From assembly GCA_903838985.1 (NCBI GenBank), contig CAIMAO010000040.1:1-34646 (forward strand): a stretch of DNA of 34,646 bases, read 5' to 3'. How positions within the stretch are numbered: position 1 is the stretch's first letter; every line of letters starts with the position of its first letter. The translations under genes and the position numbers were made by a program. Positions 17,859 to 26,980 of the stretch are shown piece by piece. Below the pieces are notes generated by a model, which saw nothing but the letters and a program-made list of their open reading frames with translations, was not told the DNA's origin and made no database searches. The DNA is from an uncultured bacterium. GTDB taxonomy: Bacteria > Patescibacteriota > Minisyncoccia > Phycocordibacterales > UBA9973.

Positions 17859-18965
17859 TTATTTTAAAGCACTAATTACTTGTCCGACGAGATAATCCTT
17901 CTCATTTGCTAGAGTAGTTGAAAGGGAAGTATATGTTTGATTTGTCATCTTAAAAAGATTTGCGAAACTTACATAAAATTCATTTGCAACATTTTTTGCT
18001 ACTTGTCGTGTATTTTTACTAAGAGCTCGTCCACGGGTTCTAGATATAGGTTTTGCTAAAGCAGATTGTGTTTTATTTTCTACAAAATATTTATTAAAGA
18101 AAGAAGAAATGCTTGTGTATGTATCACTTGTTTTTTCACCTATATAGCTATAAGTATTAAATAAAGTTTCTCCTATTATACTAAACAATTTTGTATTGAG
18201 TTCTGTTGTTTTATCTGAAAAGTTTTTTAAATTAGTTGCAGAAGTCGTGAAAGCGCTTCCATTTATTTTACTTATTTCTTTAATAATTGAATTTTTAAAA
18301 TTTGCGAAAACTGATTCATCAATAATTTTAGGTATTTCTGGTTGACTGTCTGTTTTTGTTTCTTCCTTTGCTATTTGTTTACCATTTTTATTACGCCAAG
18401 TTGTGTGAACACAAGAACTTTCTTTACAATCAAATTTAATCCATCCACCATATGGACCTGATGCCCAAGCCCAACCGTTTAATTCTCCTGTTCCCGGATC
18501 AATATATACTTTTTGTCCAGTGACAGAAAAATTAATTGCACCAGAAGTTTCACTCCAAGCTGTACCTTTCAATAGGCCTGTAGTGGTATCAGCAAAAAAT
18601 ATTCCTCCATAGGGTGGATTGAATGTGACCCAACCAAGATCATCGCCCCATGCTTTTCCTGTAATACCATTTTTACTATCTATTGTGATAGGGGAATCAC
18701 CTGATATTTTAAAATCAATGACACCTGGAGCAGGGTTAGTACAAGTGACATCTCTACAAACCTTCGCTTTATTTTCGAGAGATAGATCAATATGTCCTGT
18801 TTCTCCTTCGTCTGTAACGACACTATCTGCAGGAGCTGAAAAATCAAAAATATCAGTTGGGATTTTTATTGCAGCAAAACTTTTAGATGTTGAAAACACA
18901 AAAAATACACTAAAAATAAATGTGATTAGAATTATTTTTGTAATATTTTTTTTATGTTTGTTCAT
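17859..18965 (-). CDS. Secreted protein with GW-type (AW..GW[IV].F) repeats
   Basis: Signal peptide; GKAWGDDLGWVTFNPP, GTAWSETSGAINFS, GWAWASGPYGGWIKFDC. Confidence 0.75.
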   Translation of the reverse strand: MNKHKKNITKIILITFIFSVFFVFSTSKSFAAIKIPTDIFDFSAPADSVVTDEGETGHIDLSLENKAKVCRDVTCTNPAPGVIDFKISGDSPITIDSKNGITGKAWGDDLGWVTFNPPYGGIFFADTTTGLLKGTAWSETSGAINFSVTGQKVYIDPGTGELNGWAWASGPYGGWIKFDCKESSCVHTTWRNKNGKQIAKEETKTDSQPEIPKIIDESVFANFKNSIIKEISKINGSAFTTSATNLKNFSDKTTELNTKLFSIIGETLFNTYSYIGEKTSDTYTSISSFFNKYFVENKTQSALAKPISRTRGRALSKNTRQVAKNVANEFYVSFANLFKMTNQTYTSLSTTLANEKDYLVGQVISALK

Positions 18966-18984
18966 TGTATTTTAGAATTTATTT

Positions 18985-21900
18985 TTATTGTGTTGGTATT
19001 GACACTGGAACTACTTCTGGTGTTGGTGCAGGTTGAGTCGTTTCTGGAACTGAGGCCGATGCAGGAGTAGGTGTTGGTGCTGGTGTTTCTGTTGGTGTGG
19101 GTATTGTTACATTTGGAACTGGTGTTGGAGTAGATTGAGTTGTTTCGGGTGTTGGTGCTGGGTCTGGAATTATTGGCGTTGTATTTTCATTTGTTGGAGC
19201 AGGGGAAGCAGGTGTTGGTGCAGGTGTAATATTCGTTTCTGTATTAGCTTCTATAATACCACATTCTCCGGAGGTTGTTTTTGTTGTTCCATTTGCAACT
19301 GATAGACAATATGGAGCTCCTGTGATTTCGTCATATAATGTTATGCCAGTACGTTTTTGTGGACTACCTATCTTTAATGTATCTATGGCTAGACCTTTCA
19401 TGTATGCTACGCTATTTTCAACTTTTGTGACTACATTAGTAAAGAATGCATAAGTAGTGTCATTTGTATCTGTAGGAGAATTTAATTTTGCTTTAGCTAA
19501 GTCTTCTATTTTTATATTCAACTCCTTAACAGAAGCAATAAGCAAACCATTGACAGATACCTGATCAATAGAATTACCAACCATGAACATTGGGTTAACT
19601 TCATCTGCTATATATCCTATACGTGTTTTAGCTAGAGGAGAATCTGTGCCATAACCTTGTACTTCTTTTATATATCTAAAGGTGTGAAGTGGTGCATCTG
19701 TAACCATCTTAAGTGCATTAGCATAATCTGTATAATCAGCAATATCTTGTTTTGTATCTCTTGTAGATGTTTGGTCACCAAGTACTGTTCCATTTGTATC
19801 TAGAGCGTTAGTAGGAGCAGCAGTATTAATTCTGATTTTTCCTGCTGCATCTTGCCAGACATATCCTGCTGTACCTCCTTTACTTAAGAAGTTAATTGAA
19901 CCTGCTCCTGTATTTGTAGCATTTGTGTTTCTTCCGAGTGTGATGACTGGACCAGCGACACCGTTGCCGAGGTCGGAAGAATTAATATCTAGTTTGGAAG
20001 CAGGAGCTGCAGAACCGATGCCAAGATTACCTGAAGTATCTATTAATACAGCTGGAGTAGTATTACCAACAACAAAGAATCCTAAATCTCCAGTTGATGT
20101 TTTATCATTTCCAATTAATAATCTTGTACCTCCATTTTGAACTCTAAACACGCTAGAACCTGTTCTTGTAACTCTAAATAATTCTGCTCCAGAACCTGTG
20201 ACATCAAGATTAACAGCTGGTGTTGATGTTCCTAACCCTACTGTTCCATCTGGCCTGATGATAATTTGATTAGTAGTATTGTCTGAAATTTTTAATAGAG
20301 GATTTTTATATGTAAAAGAGTATCCTGTGCTCCAGTCTACTGCGGAGTTTACTGTAATAGTATTGTTATCTGTTTTGGCTACAACATATCTCGTTGTAGC
20401 ATTAGCAATTATTTGTGCACCGATTTGAATATTGGCAAAAGCGCTAGAAGTTGTTGTGACAGTAGTTGAAGAATTAACAGTAGAAAGATTTTGTGCTCCA
20501 GCGGTAGAAGCTGGACCATTGATTTCAGTAATTGCAGTCGGTGTTGTCGTACCAATTCCGACATAACCATTACTTAAAATTCTCATTTTTTCTGTTATCG
20601 TTCCAGCGTTTCGTGTAAGGAAAGATAAATCTCCAGAGACAGCATTGGTGGTGTGACTTGTATATATTCCCATTATCTTTGATCCTGTAGTTAATGTTCC
20701 AGCTAAATCATTTGTTCTGAAATCAAAACCTGACATATTGTTAGTAGTAGTATCAGTATTAATTAAAGACAATGCTCTTGCTCCGACAAATACCGTGGAA
20801 TCTGTTCCACTAGAAGAACCGGAGATATCTAATATTCCCGCTGGCCCCGTCGTTCCGATTCCTACGTTGCCATTAATAGCAAATATTTGATTAGCTGTTG
20901 AAGCGTCAAATACACCATAGACGAGAGCTTTTGTTCTTGCATCTGCTTCACTCGCTCTTGTCGCATTATCTATAAATAATTTATTTGAACCTGTCTCATA
21001 ATAACCAGCATTGTAACCAAGGAAAACATTACTACTACCAGAGACACTAGTATATCCAGCATGATATCCTATGGCTGTATTGTTGTTTCCACTAGTGTTA
21101 TTTTGCATGACTTCAATACCCATAGCAGTATTGTAGTTTCCAGCATTTTGATTTAAAGCATAACTTCCTATACCTATGTTGTATGATGATGCACCAACAC
21201 TTCCTAGACTATATCTTCCGATTGCGATGTTGTTGCTACCGGTGGTAGTTCCATTAGAATTTCTTCCTATTGCGACATTTGCACTTCCTATAGTTAGAGA
21301 ATTCATTGCTTGTTGTCCTACTGCAACGTTTTCATACCCAGTAGTTAAAGCACTAATCGCACCTGGTCCAATTCCTACGTTGCGATTTGCAGTTGTCACA
21401 TTTGCAAAATTAGTACCAAAAGAAAGATTACTGCTTCCAAAAAATCCTCTACCATTTCCGTTCATCCATATTGTTCCACCTGTTGTGTTATCTATATCTC
21501 CTGAAGTTGAAGAATAAACTAAAGCAGGCAAACTTCCATCTGCAGTTGAGTCTATATAACTTGTTGTTGTGTTGTCGCTTATTGTTGTTACTAGATAATA
21601 TCCATTGTTTGGTAAGTTTGCTTTTGTTCTAAATATTTTACGAGCAGTCACTACACTTTCAGAAGATGTAGGAATTGTTAATGTCACTCTATCATTTGGA
21701 GAAGTGGTATGTATAGCAGAAGAAGCTGGACTCATTGATGTCCATTTAGAACCTACCATGTATTGAACTTTGTAATAATAATCAGAGGCGTCGGTCAAAC
21801 CGGCACCACTAGAAACGACTCCTGTCGGTGCTATAGGATCCGCTACTATAGAAAATCTCAAATCACCATTATAAATGTCGAGTTTTTGTTGAGGGCTTGT

Positions 21901-24900
21901 TGTTCCAATTCCGATATTACCAGTATTATCGACAACCATTCTATCTTGGAGAACTTTAGAGGCATCAGCAACTCTGAAAGTTAGTAAAGAGTTTGCGAAA
22001 CCAGTTCCAGCTTTTGCTCCTAATTCAGATATAACATAATTACCAGAAACGTTTCCATTAAAAAATTGTAGTTTTGGTTCGTTTGCACCAGCGCCACTGC
22101 TACTATTAATTCTTATTGTTGGATTATTGCCAGTACTAGAGACTTCTAGATTTTGATTTGGAGTAGTTGTTCCTATTCCAACATTGCCGCCATTTGGATT
22201 TAACAATAATGGATAAATATTTTGTAAACCACTTGGATCTGTCGCTTGTATCCATGATTGATATGGTGAAGAACCATTAACACCCATATCTAAGATTACG
22301 CCACCTGTTCCGTAGAGACGGAATAGGGCGTTAGATGTTGTCCCTGAATTATTTGGTAACCCTGATGTACCATTAACTTGTAAGTTTTGTGTTGGTCCAT
22401 TTGTCCCGATACCAACTCTACTATTTGTCGTATCTATATTTAAAATATTTGTTGTTCCATCTGCTTTGTTGAATTGTAAAGCAGTAGTAGAATTTGCGGA
22501 AGGAAATATTTTTCCTGTTTTTACTCCATTTGTAAATGCTTGCGCGGAAGATGTGGCACCAGTCGTGGCACCTGTGGCTAGCAATGCTCCAGAAAGGGAA
22601 GTTAGATAAGAACCTGCAACTTGAGCACCAACATCAGAATAAGATAAGTCAACTCCATTTATTTTATATTTAGAACCAGAAGAAATGTTTACATTACCTA
22701 CAACATCCAATGCTTGTGTAGGAATCGCTATTCCTATTCCTACCTTAGAGTTAGAAAAATATGCATTTGCTATATCATTACTACCAGTGATATGAAAACG
22801 TTCAGTACCACTAATATCTCCTCCAACTGTGCTTCTTAAAATAAATTCACCATTAAAATTATCTTGAAGACTAGTAAAATGTTCTAGATCTCCATTTTCA
22901 TCATTTATACTCCCATATAGATTAAAAGTACCATAAGGACTTATTGATAATGTGTTGTTTGAATGAGAAGCTCCGCTGTTGTTGTCATATTGTTTACCAA
23001 TTAAAATAAGACCCCCATTTGTATCAATTCCAAATGTTTGATGTTGAAACATGGAAAAATTATTACTATTATATTCTGTTCCATAAATATTAAATTGACC
23101 AGAACTAGTTACATTTAAAGTTTGTCTTGATACATCATAGACACCACTATCTGAATTTTGTATTTTGCCCAATAAACTCAAATCACCATAAGGATTAATT
23201 TGAAGTGTTTGACCAGCTAGACTACCACCATCATTGTTGTCCACAGAACCTGAAAAAAGAGCATTACCAAATTGGTTGATTTGAAGATTATTAGAAGTTT
23301 CCATACCGTTACCATTTCCTCTATCAAAACTTCCATTTAAAGTTAAAGTACCATTTTCACTAACACCTAAAGTCCCGTTTGAATTTAGATTATCATTTTG
23401 ATCTGTGGCAGCTCCATAAAAATCAAAGCTACCATTTGCACGTACAATGAAAGTATTATTTTGATTTATATTATTATTAGGATCAATAGTGGTTCCAAAA
23501 AGATTAAAAAAACCAAGCCTGTCTATATTTAGAGTATCGTTTGTCTGATTATTATCTCCAACTCCATCGTTACCCCATTGTTTACCTGTTAAAGTTAAAT
23601 TTCCATAAGCGCTAACAGCTAAAGTTTGATTTTGCCAAGTGTCGTTATTGCCATTATTGACTGTACCAAAAATATTAAAGCCTCCTTGATTATCAACAAT
23701 TAAATTATCATTAAATTGTGTTCCATTACCAAAATCATTTGCACCATTTAGTTTAAATGTCCCATTTTTCAGTAATGTTAATGCATTGTTTCTATTTCCA
23801 TCATTGTCTCCATTTCCTATTTCGAATAATGATTCGTTTTGATTCCAACTACCATTGTCTCCTCCACCTATATTATATTGTCCTGTTGCAAACGATCCAT
23901 AAGCATCTGCATTGGTGTCTTGACCCATTGCGGTGGAATAGTTGCCATTTGCATTTACATTATTTCCAATTGCAACAGAATAATCACTATTTGCGTTTGT
24001 ATTTTCTCCTATAGCGATAGATGATTGCCCATTTGCAGTTGCAGAATTTCCAAATGCTATTGCGTGGTCACTATTTGCATTTGTGCTTGATCCCATAGAG
24101 ATAGAAGCATAACCACCTGCGTTGCTATTATTTCCAAGAGCAACAGAATAATCACCACCTGCATTTGTATTGTTTCCACCTATTGCCACAGAACCTTGAC
24201 CACTTGCAGTTGTGTCTTCTCCCATTGCCACAGAACCTTGACCACTTGCAGTTGTATTTTGACCTGTTGCTGTTGAAAATAAACCAATATTTGAATCATC
24301 CCATTGTGTGCCACTTACTGTACCAGCTCGGAAAGAACCTTTTCTTGGATACCACATCATTCTTGTACCTATGCCGAGATTTGCTGTGTATCCAGCATTA
24401 ATAGTTCCAGTTGCAATGATTGCACCAGTGTTACCCGAATTATTCAAATAAACGATGCTTGACGTATCACTTAATTCTGTGGAAGCATGATTTGAGATAG
24501 AAGAGACAGTGCCTGTGACATTACCGACAAAAGAAGATGCAGTGACTGTTCCTGTGCCAGCATTTATATTATTGTTGTTTGTGACGATACCGTTTGTCCA
24601 AGTGCCACCTATTTCAAAAGCTGTTGTACCGGTGCCAGTATTATTTACATAAATTCCTTTTTCTGTTGTTCCTGTACCGGTGTTTGTAAGTGAAAGCAAT
24701 GTCTGTGTTCCAGATGTGGTGTTGTTGGTTAGAAGTCCACTGTAAAGATTTACATTTGTGTCGATAGAACTATCTCTTACTGTGTAAGTGGAATTGAATG
24801 GATAATTTACACTTAAATATCGGAGATCATTTGATCCAGAATTCCATTGTAATGTAGCATTACCACTACCAGAATTTCTTTGGAATATTAATGCTTTGTT

Positions 24901-26514
24901 TGTATCACCAGCTTCATTAGAACCTATTGTATATGTGTTAGAAGAAGTAGAGCCTGCCGTTACATTTCCTACAAGACTGTTGACTGTAATTTGATCAAAA
25001 TAACCATTCTTCCAGTAATAAGTGGGTGAGCCGATAGTGTTTGTGTTTGATACAGAAGAAGTTGTAGGACGAAATGCTCCAGTGTTATCAAATACAACTT
25101 CGTTTGTGGCAGTGACAGGTTTTAATTTTAATAAATATTTATTACCAGAACCGGTGCCAGCACCTGTGACATTTATGCCTATGCCAGTAAAACCACCACC
25201 GGCAGTTGTGGCATCAGTAAGAGTTAATAATTCTCCTTTTGTGACTTGTCCATTACCAGCATTTGCAGTAATTATTTTTGCTATACCTGTACCGGAAGTT
25301 AGAGAATTGCCTGTGACAGAAAAGATGGTCTGAGTTGTAGCATTAGAATCTATACTGAAAGTGCCTGCAGAAGTTTGGCTATTGCTTACTGATAAATTTG
25401 GAATAGTGACAGTGCCTGTGCCGAATGTGACAGGACGATTATTAACTGTGTTGATGTTTAAAGTAGATGTGCCTTCTGTCGTGTCTATAATAGGATTAAG
25501 AGCTGCGAAATTTGTAGTGATATTATTGAAATTTGCATTACCTGAACCAGTGTTGAAAGTTTTAGAGCCGATTATCGTCGTGTCTCCATTTAGATTAACA
25601 GCACCTGTTCCGGTGTTGAAAGTGTTTTCTCCGGTTTGAGAAAAAGAATTATCTAAAATTGTTGCTCCGTGTAAAGTTAAAGTGCCAGGTGTCGTTGTCG
25701 AACCTATGACGTTGATCGATGAAGCGCCAGAACCGAAAGTATTTAGAGTATTTAATCCTGTTGCAAGTGTAGTAGATAGGGAAGAAGAAAGAGTGCCGAC
25801 GACATTCACATTTCCAGTGAAAAGAGAATCACCAGTGACATTTAAGTTACCAGTGAGGCTAGAAGTGCCATTTACATTTAGGGTGCCTGTTAAATTAGAA
25901 GTGCCATTTACAGCTAGTGCTGAAGTAGTTATGTTACTAGAATTGAAATTTGAAGATGAAAGATTTGTCGCAGAAAACAAACTACCACCAGAATAATTTG
26001 TCGCAGGATTTGGTGGAATGATTGCACCAGGAAGATAGACAAGTGGAAGAGGAGTGTATCCAGAACTAGAGGATGTTGTTTGGACTGATAAACCAGAATC
26101 TCCTTTTGGTCCAGCTGGCCCACGAAGTTTTTCTAGAATATCTTTTGGAAGATTTGAAAGTAAATTTCTGAGAGCGGAGAGAATAGATTTATTGCTTACA
26201 GTAACATTGCTAGTATTATTTGATGTCGTAGTGTTTCCGTTTGTTGTTTTTACGAAAGAATTATCTGAACCTTGAATTGTAAATGAAGTAAGAGGATTTT
26301 TTTTGTTTGTATCTCCCTTTTTTTGGACATAGCAGTTTGTATCTTTTGGACCACAACCACCCCATGGAGTGGTAGAAGCACCTGGATCAAAAATATTGTC
26401 ATTTGGGACTATCAAAGAAGCTGGATTTGCAGCAAAAGTGGTAGGAATAGAAAAAATTATGAGAAATAGAAATCCCAAAATAAGTAATTTTTTTCGCAAT
26501 AAATTATCAGGCAT
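18985..26514 (-). CDS. Giant secreted fibre/adhesin-like protein with YadA-like head repeats, VGIGTxxP repeats, S74 chaperone domain and Pro/Thr-rich C-tail
   Basis: 2509 aa uninterrupted; signal peptide; [S/N]xAxG head repeats; repeated NVGIGTTTPxxxLxVxG; C-terminal S74-like TSTRDTKQDIADYTDYANAL...RIGYIADEVNP. Confidence 0.92.
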   Translation of the reverse strand: MPDNLLRKKLLILGFLFLIIFSIPTTFAANPASLIVPNDNIFDPGASTTPWGGCGPKDTNCYVQKKGDTNKKNPLTSFTIQGSDNSFVKTTNGNTTTSNNTSNVTVSNKSILSALRNLLSNLPKDILEKLRGPAGPKGDSGLSVQTTSSSSGYTPLPLVYLPGAIIPPNPATNYSGGSLFSATNLSSSNFNSSNITTSALAVNGTSNLTGTLNVNGTSSLTGNLNVTGDSLFTGNVNVVGTLSSSLSTTLATGLNTLNTFGSGASSINVIGSTTTPGTLTLHGATILDNSFSQTGENTFNTGTGAVNLNGDTTIIGSKTFNTGSGNANFNNITTNFAALNPIIDTTEGTSTLNINTVNNRPVTFGTGTVTIPNLSVSNSQTSAGTFSIDSNATTQTIFSVTGNSLTSGTGIAKIITANAGNGQVTKGELLTLTDATTAGGGFTGIGINVTGAGTGSGNKYLLKLKPVTATNEVVFDNTGAFRPTTSSVSNTNTIGSPTYYWKNGYFDQITVNSLVGNVTAGSTSSNTYTIGSNEAGDTNKALIFQRNSGSGNATLQWNSGSNDLRYLSVNYPFNSTYTVRDSSIDTNVNLYSGLLTNNTTSGTQTLLSLTNTGTGTTEKGIYVNNTGTGTTAFEIGGTWTNGIVTNNNNINAGTGTVTASSFVGNVTGTVSSISNHASTELSDTSSIVYLNNSGNTGAIIATGTINAGYTANLGIGTRMMWYPRKGSFRAGTVSGTQWDDSNIGLFSTATGQNTTASGQGSVAMGEDTTASGQGSVAIGGNNTNAGGDYSVALGNNSNAGGYASISMGSSTNANSDHAIAFGNSATANGQSSIAIGENTNANSDYSVAIGNNVNANGNYSTAMGQDTNADAYGSFATGQYNIGGGDNGSWNQNESLFEIGNGDNDGNRNNALTLLKNGTFKLNGANDFGNGTQFNDNLIVDNQGGFNIFGTVNNGNNDTWQNQTLAVSAYGNLTLTGKQWGNDGVGDNNQTNDTLNIDRLGFFNLFGTTIDPNNNINQNNTFIVRANGSFDFYGAATDQNDNLNSNGTLGVSENGTLTLNGSFDRGNGNGMETSNNLQINQFGNALFSGSVDNNDGGSLAGQTLQINPYGDLSLLGKIQNSDSGVYDVSRQTLNVTSSGQFNIYGTEYNSNNFSMFQHQTFGIDTNGGLILIGKQYDNNSGASHSNNTLSISPYGTFNLYGSINDENGDLEHFTSLQDNFNGEFILRSTVGGDISGTERFHITGSNDIANAYFSNSKVGIGIAIPTQALDVVGNVNISSGSKYKINGVDLSYSDVGAQVAGSYLTSLSGALLATGATTGATSSAQAFTNGVKTGKIFPSANSTTALQFNKADGTTNILNIDTTNSRVGIGTNGPTQNLQVNGTSGLPNNSGTTSNALFRLYGTGGVILDMGVNGSSPYQSWIQATDPSGLQNIYPLLLNPNGGNVGIGTTTPNQNLEVSSTGNNPTIRINSSSGAGANEPKLQFFNGNVSGNYVISELGAKAGTGFANSLLTFRVADASKVLQDRMVVDNTGNIGIGTTSPQQKLDIYNGDLRFSIVADPIAPTGVVSSGAGLTDASDYYYKVQYMVGSKWTSMSPASSAIHTTSPNDRVTLTIPTSSESVVTARKIFRTKANLPNNGYYLVTTISDNTTTSYIDSTADGSLPALVYSSTSGDIDNTTGGTIWMNGNGRGFFGSSNLSFGTNFANVTTANRNVGIGPGAISALTTGYENVAVGQQAMNSLTIGSANVAIGRNSNGTTTGSNNIAIGRYSLGSVGASSYNIGIGSYALNQNAGNYNTAMGIEVMQNNTSGNNNTAIGYHAGYTSVSGSSNVFLGYNAGYYETGSNKLFIDNATRASEADARTKALVYGVFDASTANQIFAINGNVGIGTTGPAGILDISGSSSGTDSTVFVGARALSLINTDTTTNNMSGFDFRTNDLAGTLTTGSKIMGIYTSHTTNAVSGDLSFLTRNAGTITEKMRILSNGYVGIGTTTPTAITEINGPASTAGAQNLSTVNSSTTVTTTSSAFANIQIGAQIIANATTRYVVAKTDNNTITVNSAVDWSTGYSFTYKNPLLKISDNTTNQIIIRPDGTVGLGTSTPAVNLDVTGSGAELFRVTRTGSSVFRVQNGGTRLLIGNDKTSTGDLGFFVVGNTTPAVLIDTSGNLGIGSAAPASKLDINSSDLGNGVAGPVITLGRNTNATNTGAGSINFLSKGGTAGYVWQDAAGKIRINTAAPTNALDTNGTVLGDQTSTRDTKQDIADYTDYANALKMVTDAPLHTFRYIKEVQGYGTDSPLAKTRIGYIADEVNPMFMVGNSIDQVSVNGLLIASVKELNIKIEDLAKAKLNSPTDTNDTTYAFFTNVVTKVENSVAYMKGLAIDTLKIGSPQKRTGITLYDEITGAPYCLSVANGTTKTTSGECGIIEANTETNITPAPTPASPAPTNENTTPIIPDPAPTPETTQSTPTPVPNVTIPTPTETPAPTPTPASASVPETTQPAPTPEVVPVSIPTQ
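19500..19790 (-). other. Peptidase S74 / chaperone-of-endosialidase domain
   Basis: STRDTKQDI with Ser and Lys 5 residues apart, as in the S74 Ser-Lys dyad; FRYIKEVQGYG...RIGYIADEV. Confidence 0.8.
22828..23785 (-). repeat. ~12 tandem ~27-aa Asn/Gly-rich protein repeats
   Basis: Units such as TLAVSAYGNLTLTGKQWGNDG / TLNIDRLGFFNLFGTTIDPNNN / TLSISPYGTFNLYGSINDENG. Confidence 0.8.
23870..24280 (-). repeat. YadA-like head repeats (14-aa type)
   Basis: ASGQGSVAMGEDTTASGQGSVAIGGNNTNAGGDYSVALGNNSNAGGYASISMGSSTNANSDHAIAFGN. Confidence 0.85.
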
Positions 26515-26536
26515 AAATTATTCTTTTTACATATAT

Positions 26537-26545
26537 ATTATATCA
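26537..26545 (-). promoter_or_regulatory. Extended -10 promoter of the giant fibre gene
   Basis: TGATATAAT on minus strand, 22 nt upstream of the ATG. Confidence 0.55.
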
Positions 26546-26700
26546 ATTTTTTGGGTGCTTAAGAAGATAAAAAACACTCAAAAAATGTGGATAACTTTAT
26601 TTTTTAAAAAGGAAAAAATATTTTTGAAAATTTAAAATTTTTTTTTGCAAAAAAAGTGAAAATACACTAAGATGTGAGGGTATAGAAAATTAAAAAATTA

Positions 26701-26776
26701 GCCGTTGTAGCTCAGTTGGTAGAGCACGATATTGGTAATATCGAGGTCATCGGTTCAATCCCGATCAACGGCTCCA
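26701..26776 (+). tRNA. tRNA-Thr (GGT), CCA encoded
   Basis: GCCGTTG/CAACGGC acceptor, CGATA-TTGGTAA-TATCG anticodon arm, T loop TTCAATC. Confidence 0.93.
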
Positions 26777-26780
26777 GCAG

Positions 26781-26836
26781 AACAAAGGCAAAGATAATTT
26801 TGTATAGCCATTTTAAAAACTATCTTTGCCTTTGTT
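26781..26836. other. Long perfect hairpin between the two tRNA-Thr genes
   Basis: AACAAAGGCAAAGATA (26781-26796) and TATCTTTGCCTTTGTT (26821-26836): 16-bp perfect stem, 24-nt loop. Confidence 0.85.
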
Positions 26837-26843
26837 TTAATAA

Positions 26844-26916
26844 GCCGATGTAGCTCAGTTGGTAGAGCAATCCCTTCGTAAGGGAAAGGTCGTCAGTTCA
26901 ATTCTGACCATCGGCT
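26844..26916 (+). tRNA. tRNA-Thr (CGT)
   Basis: GCCGATG/CATCGGC acceptor, loop TTCGTAA, T loop TTCAATT. Confidence 0.92.
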
Positions 26917-26935
26917 CAGAAAAAATATAAATAAA

Positions 26936-26969
26936 AAATTCCCTTTGGTTGTTATACCGAAGGGAATTT
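26936..26969. terminator. Bidirectional terminator between tRNA-Thr and aspartokinase
   Basis: AAATTCCCTTTGGT / ACCGAAGGGAATTT hairpin between convergent genes. Confidence 0.75.
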
Positions 26970-26980
26970 GTGAAAAGATA

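Noticed and set aside
22828-24280. Possible CRISPR array or DNA satellite
   Set aside because: Periodicity is at the protein level (diverged fibre repeats inside a single ORF), without conserved DNA repeats and unique spacers.
19925-26275. Multiple plus-strand ORFs antisense to the giant fibre gene
   Set aside because: All are mirrors of repetitive low-complexity codons in a 2509-aa uninterrupted minus-strand gene; no recognisable domains.
18985-26514. Prophage remnant indicated by the S74/tail-fibre-like domain
   Set aside because: No terminase, capsid, portal, integrase or lysis genes nearby; signal peptide and housekeeping neighbours favour a cellular surface protein.
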